Shown: positions 33,101 through 40,773, counted from the first letter of the stretch. The stretch: 64,000 nucleotides of DNA from a virus (IMGVR_UViG_3300042892_002669:1-64000); one strand, 5' to 3'. The notes: generated by a model from the sequence alone, not told the origin. Numbers and translations are program-made.

Positions 33101-35052
33101 CTTGTGATATTTGGTTGTGCGTTTGTATAAACCGTACCTGCGACTAGTGCATTAGCTACCTGTCCAGTAATATTGGTACCAACGATTGACTCAGCACTGC
33201 CTGCTATAACTGCACGAACCGCATTGGCTACGAAGCCGGTTACGTTAGCACCTGCTACTCGGTTTGATACGTTTGCAAAACTAACAGCACCAGTTACGTT
33301 AGCACCTGCTACTGCGTTTGCAGTTGTTGCGAAACTTACTGCGCCTGATACATTAGCACCAGCTACGCTGTTAGCCGTAGTTGCGAAAGCCACTGCACCA
33401 GTTACGTTAGCACCTGTTATATTAGCTAGACCGGCGGCGTTTCCACTAAATGTGGAAGTCAATACGCCTGTTACTTTATCAAAAGTTAATTTATTATCGG
33501 CGCCGATTGAACCATTGTCATTAAACTGGACTTGCGTGTTGATTCCAGACGCTACCGCAGTTCCCAGCAGTGGGGGTTGCCAAGACAGGGTACCGTCACC
33601 TGCAGTGGTCAGTACATAATTAGTGCTGCCGCCTAAAATCTTTACATTGGCAACTGGACCTAGATTAGCGACTCCATCAACGTGTAATGATGTCAGATTG
33701 CCCACTGTAGTAATATTTGGTTGGGCAGCAGTGGTTAATACTCCAGTGAAGTAATTGGCAGCTATCAAATTGGCGGCGCTGATGTCACCGGAACTCAGTG
33801 TAACATCACTCATGGTAACACTAGTGGCATCTGCAGTTATCTGTTGAGTACCGATAAAAATAGACTTGCCGGTGGACATGTATACGTCTTTCCAGCGTTG
33901 AGCGGGAGATCCTAGGTCATATGTTAAGTCTATGCTTGGTATCAAACTAGTGGTTACATTGCCAGTTACGTTCAAGTCTTTAACATTGGCTGTGCCAGTG
34001 GTTGTTAAGTTTCCTGCTGTCAAGTTGCCAGTTACTGTGGCAATATTGCTTATGATTACGTTATTGGCGTTAACATTGCCTGTTATGTTTGCTGTAGTGG
34101 TAGCAGTGATGCTGGTAAATGCACCGGAGTTGGCTGTAACTGCACCAATCGCACCAGAGAACGATCCCTTAAAGGTATTGGCCGCTACGTTTTTGGTAGC
34201 TGTTATGTTTCCAGTTACTGTTAATAAGTTGGTAACTCTGTTAAATGCTAGATTACCAGTGGCAACGAATACACCAGAACCATCACTTATTTGTATTTGA
34301 TTGTTGGCTCCTGCTGACGCACCGGTGCCAGCCGCAAAGAATGCAGCGGTGGCTACACCACTATCAGCTACATATGCAGTGAATGCAGTGGCGTTTACTT
34401 GTTTAGTTGGGTCATTAAAATCTATGCTGGTATATAGGGCAAATGTGTTTGATGTTAGTACTTGAGCAAAGTATTTGTTGGTTCCCAGTTCACCAGCAGT
34501 TCTGATTTGAGTCATGCCATCAACATCAACGATAGTGACCGGAACACCGGTGCTCAATTGATTTGGTGTAACTGTGGTAACTACTGCAGGATTGGTTTGT
34601 GATATGTCTGCAATATCATATGTTACTACCCCTGCATTGGTCCAAGTTAAGTTACCTGTACCATCAGTCTGTAGTACATAGCCATTGGTTCCACCCAGTA
34701 TCTTTACATAGTCTGATTCGCCTAAATTGATATCAACTGTGGAAGCTGGGCCACCGCCGTTTACCCAAGCATAGTCTTTTGCTACCAGTAGTTGACCATC
34801 AGTTAAATCAGATACGTTAAATGTAGTATTGGCTGCGCCATCAATTTTGGCAAAGTTTAGCAGCGAAACTTCAGTTAGTACCTCTGTTTGAGTGGTAGTT
34901 CCACCCTCAGCTGGTGGATGCAATGTTGGATCATTGCCTATATATAGTCTGCGTTCGTCTGTGGCAAAGCCAAGCTCGCCCTCAGATAATTGGGGTAAAT
35001 CTACGTTAGCCCCAGTGCGGTGTTGAATCCTTGAAATCTGTATGATTGCCAT
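30151..35052 (-). CDS. Giant tail fibre, Mtd-type N-terminus and repeats, 1633 aa
   Basis: The N-terminus (IQISRIQHRTGANVDLPQLS, then EGELGFATDERRLYIGN) matches the N-terminal domain of Mtd-type receptor-binding proteins, which joins the fibre to the tail. The body holds at least six long imperfect repeats, each with NV.ILGGT.GYVL.TDG.G.LSW, then QVQFND.G.......LTFDK, then ANVTG.VA.A and PNITSVGTLTSL. The C-terminus (WKNLYVSDVTMKNEANTWTM) is a separate tip. Probably the long host-recognition fibre. It has its own late box 28 bases upstream. Confidence 0.8.
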   Translation of the reverse strand: MAIIQISRIQHRTGANVDLPQLSEGELGFATDERRLYIGNDPTLHPPAEGGTTTQTEVLTEVSLLNFAKIDGAANTTFNVSDLTDGQLLVAKDYAWVNGGGPASTVDINLGESDYVKILGGTNGYVLQTDGTGNLTWTNAGVVTYDIADISQTNPAVVTTVTPNQLSTGVPVTIVDVDGMTQIRTAGELGTNKYFAQVLTSNTFALYTSIDFNDPTKQVNATAFTAYVADSGVATAAFFAAGTGASAGANNQIQISDGSGVFVATGNLAFNRVTNLLTVTGNITATKNVAANTFKGSFSGAIGAVTANSGAFTSITATTTANITGNVNANNVIISNIATVTGNLTAGNLTTTGTANVKDLNVTGNVTTSLIPSIDLTYDLGSPAQRWKDVYMSTGKSIFIGTQQITADATSVTMSDVTLSSGDISAANLIAANYFTGVLTTAAQPNITTVGNLTSLHVDGVANLGPVANVKILGGSTNYVLTTAGDGTLSWQPPLLGTAVASGINTQVQFNDNGSIGADNKLTFDKVTGVLTSTFSGNAAGLANITGANVTGAVAFATTANSVAGANVSGAVSFATTANAVAGANVTGAVSFANVSNRVAGANVTGFVANAVRAVIAGSAESIVGTNITGQVANALVAGTVYTNAQPNITSVGTLTSLTSIGNVSLSGANISLGAVSNVRILGGTAGYVLRTDGSGNLSWVVQSAGSGGSETTPGGDDTQVQFNSAGSFAGSSGLTYNNSTKTLSVDYIIANGVGLTSIAGANVTGEVTFAATANAVTGSNVSGAVGLATYATTANAVTGANVSGAVANATNAAALLTTLTNTGTAYIPFISDTTTGNYAHLSNASFSANLANGAIIATTFVGALSGAATSATTAGTATTAGTVTTPAQPNITSVGTLTSLSVTGTATAGNLSTVGTLAAGDATISGNLTVSGVTITANVETMVVKDPIIEQGGNTTGVLESNDGKDRGQLLHYFTTEPVDAFMGWDNNAGEFVFGSNVSVASDVVTFNTLGNVRAGNFIGNVSGNIIATSTANLGAVANVTITGGTSGYMLSTDGLGVLSWQNPKSAPGSDKQVQFNDSGVSNTSSALTFDKTTGRLTATAFYGSAAGLTSIPAANVTGTVASATSATTAGTVTASAQSSITSVGILTELRVDGNLTSNGNLIVTRLANLGPLSNVTITGGTAGYVIQTDGTGILSWVAQPDVNPGGASQQVQFNDAGAFGGDSQLTYAKTTGRLTANLFSGNGAALTNLNASNVVGTVATATSATTAGSATTATTAGTVTTAAQPAITSVGSLLGLTVHKDGQYTIPGDNTSLIWDPDLVSITGYHGATHGIYFTSLTNGFTMLSDTNADFIAYPYMEGSGLGVNDKDNKVTIWNGGYQTTTVDAVGSVVPGTTASQNLGAKAGSIASLDIISGTPAAAKTFAESWIVSQSSPTGELNPLVATSGSGADASFEVYTTPASVGGQVYKVRINALGSGYASINKTFVNTTGISLVVNDISGITQQMAVTGAGFTSGQRVVTIDSLTNTLTLTAAADSTTSSGSTLTFNDTVTIFGSALNGTDGVNDLILAVVPTLDLHWKNLYVSDVTMKNEANTWTMMPGSDGLYIINNSTGAKFKITMTSVPTGGPNPIGV

Positions 35053-35080
35053 AGTATAGTTCTTATAAGAAGATGTATAC

Positions 35081-35088
35081 TATTTATC
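35081..35088 (-). promoter_or_regulatory. Late promoter box GATAAATA
   Basis: Lies 28 bases before the ATG at 35052 of the giant fibre gene. Confidence 0.65.
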
Positions 35089-35107
35089 AAACTTTTTGAG
35101 GTTTATT

Positions 35108-35794
35108 TTATAGCAGTTTCATGTAATATTGCTCTACTCGTCTGAACCACAAGTCAACATAGCTGTCAAACTCGTTGCCTTCAACCACAAACTCCAGATA
35201 TTGAAAGTCAGGAGTACACATGAAGATAACACCCTTGCGGATCTTGGTTCCATGCAGTTCATTGTGTGCTGTGGCATATGCAGCAGACTGTACAAAGTAG
35301 TCAGTGATCCATTCACGTTTTTTGACTTTATTGCTCTGTTTGTGGTCCATGATGGCTTCGTCGCCATTGTGTACGCCACACAAATCAGTGGTACCTGCGT
35401 ATATCTTGGGGAAGTATAATGGCACTTCTACACCCCAGTATTCATTGCAGTTGACCAGTCCTTTAGAAATAATCTCTTTGGCCATGGTATGGCTTTGTAG
35501 ACTGTATGGATTAGTGCCTGGGTCAGTTAATATGCCAGTCTTGATGTAATCCTCAAGATACTTGTGCATGCGTGTGCCGCGGCCCGCAGCTTCGGTGGTA
35601 ATCTCCTGTGCTTTCTGCACACCCACACGCTTGCGCCACTCATGCAGTGCTTGTTTGCTTTCCTCTGTTTTAGTTGCGTCTAGGATTGTTGTTACGCTGG
35701 GTAGTTTTTCACCGTCTGGTGTAGCGTATTTGCGGGAACCGTCAATGGTTTCTCGGTTGATGCTTACATATTTGAATTTGTTGGGAGTGTACAT
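35108..35794 (-). CDS. PD-(D/E)XK (Cas4/RecB-like) nuclease, 228 aa
   Basis: Motifs are clear: SVTTILDATK near the start, GRGTRMHKYLEDYI, then GTTDLCGVHNGDEAIMDHKQ with the catalytic Asp...Asp-x-Lys, and YFVQSAAYATAHNEL. This single-strand exonuclease family is widespread in aquatic T4-like phages, probably in recombination or in host DNA breakdown. No Fe-S cysteine cluster is seen, so it is not a full Cas4. The gene has its own early promoter whose spacer holds a perfect palindrome, and the ATG is 6 bases from the -10 box. Confidence 0.85.
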   Translation of the reverse strand: MYTPNKFKYVSINRETIDGSRKYATPDGEKLPSVTTILDATKTEESKQALHEWRKRVGVQKAQEITTEAAGRGTRMHKYLEDYIKTGILTDPGTNPYSLQSHTMAKEIISKGLVNCNEYWGVEVPLYFPKIYAGTTDLCGVHNGDEAIMDHKQSNKVKKREWITDYFVQSAAYATAHNELHGTKIRKGVIFMCTPDFQYLEFVVEGNEFDSYVDLWFRRVEQYYMKLL

Positions 35795-35800
35795 GTAGCT

Positions 35801-35829
35801 ATTATATTATGTTTTGTAACATAATGCAA
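35801..35829 (-). promoter_or_regulatory. Sigma70-type promoter with palindromic spacer
   Basis: TTGCAT (35824-35829), 17-base spacer and TATAAT (35801-35806). The perfect inverted repeat TTATGTT-TTGT-AACATAA (35807-35824) fills the spacer and looks like an operator. Confidence 0.75.
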
Positions 35830-35838
35830 CGCATTTGG

Positions 35839-36159
35839 TTAAACGGTGAAACTTGACCCACATCCACATGCAGCTTTTACATTGGGATTTTTAATTACGA
35901 ATTCTGCGGAAGTCAATGTTTGTTTGTAATCAACTTCTGCTTCTTGTAGGTATTGCATTGATATTGCATCTACTACTACGCTGATTCCATCTTTGTCAAA
36001 TCTTAAATCATCTTCTTCAATTATATTTTCTAGAGAGAATCCATATTTAAATCCTGAACAACCACCGCCCTCAACGAAAATTCGCAGCATGGCATTGGGT
36101 TCATCCTCATTGATGATTGATTTGATTTTTGATACTGCTGAGTCAGTTATTGTTATCAT
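35839..36159 (-). CDS. A-type iron-sulfur carrier (IscA/ErpA/HesB family), 106 aa
   Basis: Carries the three family cysteines: EGGGCSGFKYGF (Cys near residue 34) and the C-terminal ACGCGSSF pair. Starts ITITDSAVSKIKSI, as usual. It would deliver Fe-S clusters to apo-proteins, and is an auxiliary metabolic gene known from marine T4-like phages. The gene follows the 108-residue gene with an ATGA overlap. Likely phage client proteins are not obvious in this window. Confidence 0.95.
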   Translation of the reverse strand: MITITDSAVSKIKSIINEDEPNAMLRIFVEGGGCSGFKYGFSLENIIEEDDLRFDKDGISVVVDAISMQYLQEAEVDYKQTLTSAEFVIKNPNVKAACGCGSSFTV

Positions 36160-36482
36160 TTGGCTGCACGTTTAGCCATTTTTGAAACTATGGATTCTGC
36201 TTCATCAGGTTCAATCACTGCCGCTTGAGCACGCTGTCCTTTAAAGATAACGTCATTGCCCTTGATGTCATCTATGATATTTTTTAAAGGATCTTTTTTA
36301 ATCATATCATAGATGTCAGAACGGTCTATAATGATATCATTGTCTTTTAGCAGAGACAACAATGTACCAGTGGTCATGGGTTTGTCTGAGTTGGTATCAG
36401 CCATACGTGACTTAAGTTGACTGACTACTGCAATCAACTTAGTACGCAATGGATCGTCATCACCAAATTCACACAATAACAT
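36156..36482 (-). CDS. Conserved helical protein, 108 aa
   Basis: The order is RTKLIAVVSQLKSRMADT, TGTLLSLLKDNDIIIDRSDIYDM and IKKDPLKNIIDDIKGNDVIF, ending in a basic helix (SKMAKRAAK). I recall homologues at the same place in many aquatic T4-like genomes, without a function. The two short helices read like a winged-helix or degradation-tag adaptor, but no motif proves this. It overlaps the upstream head-type protein gene by TAATG. Confidence 0.7.
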   Translation of the reverse strand: MLLCEFGDDDPLRTKLIAVVSQLKSRMADTNSDKPMTTGTLLSLLKDNDIIIDRSDIYDMIKKDPLKNIIDDIKGNDVIFKGQRAQAAVIEPDEAESIVSKMAKRAAK

Positions 36483-37189
36483 TACTTGCGCTTTCCGCGA
36501 CCAATGCTGGGAGCTGGGACTTCTTCTGGTTCTTCAGGCATTTCTGCACTGGCTTCCATATCTGGCATCTCTGCTTCTGGTTCCATTGGCATTTCACCCA
36601 TGTCACCCATGTCGCCCATCTCTCCACCAAATGCTGCGGCTGATTCTTGACCAGTAACCACGTTCATTGCGCCTTGTAGGCCCACTTTGGCTTGTTGCAG
36701 TGCTGCGCCCAGTGTGCTCAGTGCCTCAGTTGCTTGACCGTTGAACTGTTCGCCTTCATTGGTTCCGATCTCACTGTTAACACTGTCTACCACTGCTGGT
36801 AATTCTTTGACTAACATATCAGAAATGTTTTCAATCATTTTCTGAACAGTGTCAATCATGTCTTTGGCAGCTAGAACAACTTGAGCTTGTTCAACTCCTT
36901 CGTTCTCTACCACGATTCTGGCATTGTAGATTGGTCTAGCCTTTAATTCACCATACTGATGAAGTAGTGCTTGTTCCATAAAAATCAGCTTGAGATAAGC
37001 TGGATTTTGCTCGCTTTGATGAATGCGATTGGACTCTTTGGTTTCTTTAATCAGAGTTTTTACTTTGGTGAGCATATTCTTTGTCTCGGACAAAGATAAT
37101 TTCTCAAAGTTTGCTGTGGTATTAAAGTTCTCTTTAAGAGCTTTTTTAGCCATTTGGCTAGGCTTGTTGTTAAATTCGGTAAGTTTCAT
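36482..37189 (-). CDS. Conserved head-associated candidate, acidic Met-rich tail, 235 aa
   Basis: I use ATG 37189 (MKLTEFNNKPSQMAKKALKE); the upstream frame begins with TTG at 37201 without signal. Residues 15-170 are helical (FMEQALLHQYGELKA, QVVLAAKDMIDTVQKMIENI, ISDMLVKELPAVVDSV). The C-terminus is a low-complexity GEMGDMGDMGEMPMEPE tail followed by a basic end (GRGKRK). An acidic, helical, late-expressed protein would fit a prohead core or scaffold part, as in T4 gp22/gp67/gp68, but homology is not visible. Function inferred from composition and promoter only. Confidence 0.6.
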   Translation of the reverse strand: MKLTEFNNKPSQMAKKALKENFNTTANFEKLSLSETKNMLTKVKTLIKETKESNRIHQSEQNPAYLKLIFMEQALLHQYGELKARPIYNARIVVENEGVEQAQVVLAAKDMIDTVQKMIENISDMLVKELPAVVDSVNSEIGTNEGEQFNGQATEALSTLGAALQQAKVGLQGAMNVVTGQESAAAFGGEMGDMGDMGEMPMEPEAEMPDMEASAEMPEEPEEVPAPSIGRGKRK

Positions 37190-37214
37190 AGTTTTTCCCA
37201 AAATACTTATAATG

Positions 37215-37222
37215 TATTTATC
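37215..37222 (-). promoter_or_regulatory. Late promoter box GATAAATA
   Basis: Lies 25 bases before ATG 37189; drives the head-type candidate, the 108-residue gene and perhaps the Fe-S carrier. Confidence 0.65.
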
Positions 37223-37232
37223 ATTGTTTAAA

Positions 37233-37709
37233 TTATTTGCGTGGAGTTTGGCTGAACTTGGCCAACTGCCATCGCTTGGTTGCTATTACGTATGACTCCA
37301 TCTCAGTTGTTATAATCTTGCGTTTACGCCTATCTTCACACAGCTTGTTGAAATATATAAATTTAGTGGCTGGATCTTTGGCTTTTTTGTCAAATCTTTC
37401 ATATAACTTGATGTTTAGATCAATGCCTGACAGTGATCTGTCCAGTTCCAATATTCTGTTGGCTTCATAGTGAGATCCACGATGATCCAATGTAGCCCAG
37501 GTAACTGCATATTTCAATGAGCTGATTTGGTGGGTATAATCCAACGATATCTTGTGTACCGAATAGCAGCTATTTTCTGGTTCTATCATATACTTCTCAA
37601 ACAATCGGTAGCCATTGCCATCTTCTATGATAATGCTGTTCTTCAGATTATCGTATGTTTTGGCATTCAATACACGTTCAAATGCCTGGAACAGTTCCTT
37701 CTCATTCAT
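37233..37709 (-). CDS. Conserved hypothetical protein, 158 aa
   Basis: The protein has an N-terminal helix (MNEKELFQAFERVLNAK), a beta part (KNSIIIEDGNGYRLFEKYMI) and a long C-terminal helical half (ANRILELDRSLSGIDLNIKLY, YFNKLCEDRRKRKIITTEM). The ending KRWQLAKFSQTP is conserved in homologues I remember from cyanophages. It overlaps the 151-residue gene. Function unknown; the position among late genes suggests a virion or assembly role. Confidence 0.7.
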   Translation of the reverse strand: MNEKELFQAFERVLNAKTYDNLKNSIIIEDGNGYRLFEKYMIEPENSCYSVHKISLDYTHQISSLKYAVTWATLDHRGSHYEANRILELDRSLSGIDLNIKLYERFDKKAKDPATKFIYFNKLCEDRRKRKIITTEMESYVIATKRWQLAKFSQTPRK

Positions 37710-38157
37710 TTGTCAATACCTCAAAGTGTATGTTCTTGAGTTGTGGAGAACTGGACAGAAACAATGGCAGTTTATCGTATTCATTGTTTATTTTGATCAT
37801 GGGCACACTATCGCAGTCCATGTACAATGCCCCCAGATTATTGTCGTCCACGGTAAAAACGCCCACGTGGTTGACGTAGAAATTAAACTGCCAAATCTTC
37901 ACAGTTTTCTTTTCTGTGTACCCTGACCCAAACTGTGCAAAATCTGACAACTTCATCTCTGCTACAATTGGTTCACTTATGTTTTCTGGCTGCGCCCTCA
38001 GAGAGATCACCTGCACGATAGTGTCAAAGTTGCTCTGCATATTGCGTTTATTCTGCCACACAGCCGCACTCTCCGCTAAATCCAACGGAGGCTTACGACT
38101 GACTATGTTAGTTTTTGTTATATTGAATAAAGTATAACATCTGATATTCATGCCCAT
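37702..38157 (-). CDS. Conserved hypothetical protein, 151 aa
   Basis: Contains NIRCYTLFNITKT near the start, WQNKRNMQSNFDTIVQVISLRA, and DSVPMIKINNEYDKLPLFLS later. I recall this as a well conserved protein of aquatic T4-like phages without a known role. The start ATG at 38157 lies 4 bases after a late-like box; a second ATG two codons later is possible. It is transcribed with the 158-residue gene. Confidence 0.7.
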   Translation of the reverse strand: MGMNIRCYTLFNITKTNIVSRKPPLDLAESAAVWQNKRNMQSNFDTIVQVISLRAQPENISEPIVAEMKLSDFAQFGSGYTEKKTVKIWQFNFYVNHVGVFTVDDNNLGALYMDCDSVPMIKINNEYDKLPLFLSSSPQLKNIHFEVLTNE

Positions 38158-38161
38158 ACTG

Positions 38162-38169
38162 TATTTAAT
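38162..38169 (-). promoter_or_regulatory. Late-like box ATTAAATA
   Basis: Lies 4 bases before ATG 38157 and just after a terminator, so a promoter is expected here. The second base differs from the usual box. Confidence 0.45.
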
Positions 38170-38173
38170 AGAG

Positions 38174-38203
38174 GTAAAAAAACCCGAAATTAATTTCGGG
38201 TTT
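38174..38203 (-). terminator. Rho-independent terminator
   Basis: Perfect 11-bp stem AAACCCGAAAT-TA-ATTTCGGGTTT (38180-38203) followed by seven T on the minus strand. It ends the single-gene transcript of the 128-residue protein. Confidence 0.93.
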
Positions 38204-38221
38204 CTTGTAGAACGGCTTAGA

Positions 38222-38608
38222 TTAAGCTAAAGTGAAGCCACCAGTGGTAACATCAACTGCAGCTAGTGCGAAGCTGTCAACTGTGCCCAATGCACGAACA
38301 GCGACTTGCAATGCAGCAGCAGTCCAAGCAGCAGCTGGGTACAGAGCGATGCTCATGATGCCATCTGCATTAACTTGATACATGTGAACAGTAGCCAATT
38401 GTGTTGCTGTTTTGATTACTGAATCAACTGCACTGTTAACACCCAATTTTGCTGATGGATCAGCTTTCAAGTCAAGCTTGAAGAAATCAAGCTTAGGACC
38501 AGCGATTTGAACTGGGATACCAACTGCTGTTGCGCCTGAACCATTGGTTTGGTCGATTGCGAATACTGGCTTTACATCACCGTGAGTTTGTAATAGATTG
38601 TTTGACAT
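38222..38608 (-). CDS. Small virion protein, probable decoration protein, 128 aa
   Basis: A compact Ala/Val-rich protein (TNGSGATAVGIPVQIAGPKL, FFKLDLKADPSAKLG, then AVDSVIKTATQLATVHMYQV) predicted beta sandwich plus helix. The gene is monocistronic, with late box, AAAGGAAA and a near-perfect terminator, suggesting very high late expression. It would fit a capsid decoration or other high-copy virion protein. It is too small and unlike gp23 to be the major capsid protein. Confidence 0.65.
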   Translation of the reverse strand: MSNNLLQTHGDVKPVFAIDQTNGSGATAVGIPVQIAGPKLDFFKLDLKADPSAKLGVNSAVDSVIKTATQLATVHMYQVNADGIMSIALYPAAAWTAAALQVAVRALGTVDSFALAAVDVTTGGFTLA

Positions 38609-38649
38609 TTTATTTTTCCTTTAAAAGTGAGTCATGCAGACTCTACTTT

Positions 38650-38657
38650 TATTTATC
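38650..38657 (-). promoter_or_regulatory. Late promoter box GATAAATA
   Basis: Lies 41 bases before ATG 38608 of the small virion protein. Confidence 0.7.
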
Positions 38658-38675
38658 ATTTGTGTACGAAAAGGG

Positions 38676-39827
38676 TTACCTACCAGCTAAATTTTGACGA
38701 CTGAATCCCATTCTGTCTACAAATTTTAAGTTGTTGGATACAAACCCCTCTTGTGTCTGTGTACCATCCTGTAAGTATCCCTTTATAGGACCAACTTCAG
38801 CTTGTTTTGCCAATTGATCGACTACCAGCATCTTTAGCTTGTACAATTGAACCCAAATGATGAACGCAGCCTTGACTTCGTTCTTTTTAGTGGGCAGATA
38901 AGCCAACAACTTGGCTTTCATGGTTTCAGTGAAGGGTCTGGATTGCACAAACTGCAAAAAATCAGAACCCATGCTGTTCAAGTTTCCAGCTACGATTCTC
39001 TTGTTCACGTATACAGTAAACAGTCCAGCAAAAGCAGTTCTGGCCTGAGGAGCACTGTTGAATAAGTCATCTACCATGGGACCATAGGTTTGTATGGCCT
39101 GTTCAGCAGCTTTGGACAGTGTGGTGTTTAATTTTAGTTTGGGAGGGTTTGGCATTGCACTGGGCACAATAGCAACATTGCTGACATTTTGCAAGCTGCC
39201 TATTCCACCATTTAGTGTGACTGCATCATCGGTGCTCATTGCATCGGCTTCTATAAACTGATGCACTGCAATGCCTGCTACTTTTTTATCAAACAGCTTG
39301 CCCAATTCACTATCTTGTTCTACTGTATAGGTAATACCATTGGGATTAGCCCTAAAGGTGTACATACCATCTTGTGCTTGCAGCGGGCTACTAAACAACA
39401 GGTCTCCCCAATAGTACCCAGGCTGCTTGGGTGTTGCTCGTTCAAGTCCGGCCCAAATAGATCCTATGATCTTGGTCAGATCCGATCTGACTACTCCACG
39501 ATCTACATCATACTTGGCAAATTGCTGCGGAGTATATATGGTTCTACCAACTCCACCAGCTTTGTTGAACATGTGCTTGTCCATGATACTGAATCTACCA
39601 GCAGAATCTCTGCCAAATATCAGTGCAGGATATCCATCCCATTTAATAGTTACAGTTTTGGGATTTTGCACTGTGGCCAGTATTGATCTCAGTGCAGCTT
39701 GTGCACCACTGGATCCAGCAGTAAATATCAAATCCTCTGGGTGATCCAGATGTCCTTTGGCTTCAGTGACTGGTACTGTGTTTATTTGCTCTAATTTTTC
39801 AATTAAAGATGAGATGTCTTCGCTCAT
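38676..39827 (-). CDS. KWDG-motif protein (nucleotidyltransferase/ligase-like), capsid-targeting N-terminus
   Basis: The sequence HLDHPEDLIFTAGSSGAQAA leads to VTIKWDGYPALIFG, which looks like the KxDG nucleotide-attachment motif of DNA/RNA ligases and capping enzymes. Later GYYWGDLLFSS and the C-terminal QEGFVSNNLKFVDRMGFS resemble motifs III to V (EG.V....K). Near the N-terminus PVTE|AKG fits the prohead-protease site. ATG 39827 follows the previous stop by one base; an ATG at 39842 is also possible. It may be a packaged nucleotidyltransferase, loosely like T4 Alt in delivery. Activity is unproven. Confidence 0.6.
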   Translation of the reverse strand: MSEDISSLIEKLEQINTVPVTEAKGHLDHPEDLIFTAGSSGAQAALRSILATVQNPKTVTIKWDGYPALIFGRDSAGRFSIMDKHMFNKAGGVGRTIYTPQQFAKYDVDRGVVRSDLTKIIGSIWAGLERATPKQPGYYWGDLLFSSPLQAQDGMYTFRANPNGITYTVEQDSELGKLFDKKVAGIAVHQFIEADAMSTDDAVTLNGGIGSLQNVSNVAIVPSAMPNPPKLKLNTTLSKAAEQAIQTYGPMVDDLFNSAPQARTAFAGLFTVYVNKRIVAGNLNSMGSDFLQFVQSRPFTETMKAKLLAYLPTKKNEVKAAFIIWVQLYKLKMLVVDQLAKQAEVGPIKGYLQDGTQTQEGFVSNNLKFVDRMGFSRQNLAGR

Positions 39828-39828
39828 A

Positions 39829-40518
39829 TTATAATCTTGCATCCTGTTGTTGTTTAATAGCAGCAGTCAATTTTACTAAATCAGCATCTGACAATTTAGG
39901 CAGTAAATCTGAAACTGATTTTAGCGACACTGTTCCTGCTTCTGCGGCTGGTGTTTCTTCCTTAGGAGTACTTGCTTTGATTGCTTGGAATAGCAATTCG
40001 CCAATGTCCTTAAGTTCGGCTGTGCCACGGGTAGATTGGTAATTCTTTGCCAGCTGGTTACACAGATTCATTATGTCATAATCGTACGGTGCTATATTTA
40101 CTCCGGCGGCGTACTGTTTGATAACCTTGTTCAAGTATCCTGCCAGATCAAATTGATCTGGGCTGGTTCCTGATTGCAGGATACGTTGATTTTCTGCCTT
40201 GACCGCATCATAGTTGGGATCCGTGGGGTTAATCGTCTTGCCCCCATAAACTACAGGTTGGTTGGCCGCAATAGCCTGCATATTTTTCTGTGCTACTGTA
40301 TAGGCTTGCTGTTGTTTTTGTATTTTGGGCCACACAATAGCTAACATGCCGCCGATTTTTTTGGTAAATTCACCGATAAAATGACTTTTTTTCAGAGCAT
40401 CTTGTGCATATGTGGCACCCTTTGAGTATCCGGCTGCTGCTCCCAAGGTGCCTATTCCAGCCTTGATCCAATCAGTGATTGCTTCATTAATTGTGCTGTC
40501 AACTTCCTGGAGTTTCAT
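39829..40518 (-). CDS. Protein with capsid-targeting-type N-terminus, 229 aa
   Basis: Begins MKLQEVDSTINEAITDW, where INE|A fits the capsid-targeting peptide and cleavage motif. A Gly/Ala-rich hydrophobic helix follows (IKAGIGTLGAAAGYSKGA), then helical segments (FDLAGYLNKVIKQYAAGV, YDIMNLCNQLAKNYQ) and the tail LPKLSDADLVKLTAAIKQQQ. Gene order with the KWDG protein and the presence of the same N-terminal signature suggest both are packaged together. No function known. Confidence 0.6.
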   Translation of the reverse strand: MKLQEVDSTINEAITDWIKAGIGTLGAAAGYSKGATYAQDALKKSHFIGEFTKKIGGMLAIVWPKIQKQQQAYTVAQKNMQAIAANQPVVYGGKTINPTDPNYDAVKAENQRILQSGTSPDQFDLAGYLNKVIKQYAAGVNIAPYDYDIMNLCNQLAKNYQSTRGTAELKDIGELLFQAIKASTPKEETPAAEAGTVSLKSVSDLLPKLSDADLVKLTAAIKQQQDARL

Positions 40519-40753
40519 CTTTTTTCCGTATGCTTTTGCTGAATTTGGTCTGGTCTTTGCTTTTTATTGCACTGAGTAACTTACGTTCCAAAATACTAGC
40601 CCGGTCAGCATCATAGTGCTTGTTGATCATTTCTAGCAAATTGATCGCACTGGTGATAATGTTGTTGGCGCGGCTCTCTATGATATGACTAGTATCACGT
40701 TTGTCGCTCATAGCTTCCAGTTCTTCTAGTAAACTTTTTGTTTTTCGTTCCAT
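40499..40753 (-). CDS. Conserved small helical protein, 84 aa
   Basis: Start set at ATG 40753 (MERKTKSLLEELEAMSDKRD) because AGGAA precedes it and the longer frame begins inside the late box. The central helices (ESRANNIITSAINLLEMINK) and basic C-terminus (KFSKSIRKKDE) recur in homologues I remember from cyanophages. It overlaps the 229-residue gene by 20 bases. Role unknown; late expression suggests the virion. Confidence 0.65.
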   Translation of the reverse strand: MERKTKSLLEELEAMSDKRDTSHIIESRANNIITSAINLLEMINKHYDADRASILERKLLSAIKSKDQTKFSKSIRKKDETPGS

Positions 40754-40773
40754 ATTCGGTGTTCCTGTAAGTA

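Noticed and set aside
30179-34300. Several plus-strand frames opposite the giant fibre gene
   Set aside because: They are shadows of the repeats (Val/Ala/Pro-rich), without start signals, and the minus-strand frame is intact over 4.9 kb.
38222-38608. Major capsid protein
   Set aside because: Only 128 residues and no gp23 features; high-expression signals alone do not make it the capsid protein. No gp20, gp21 or gp23 was found in the window.
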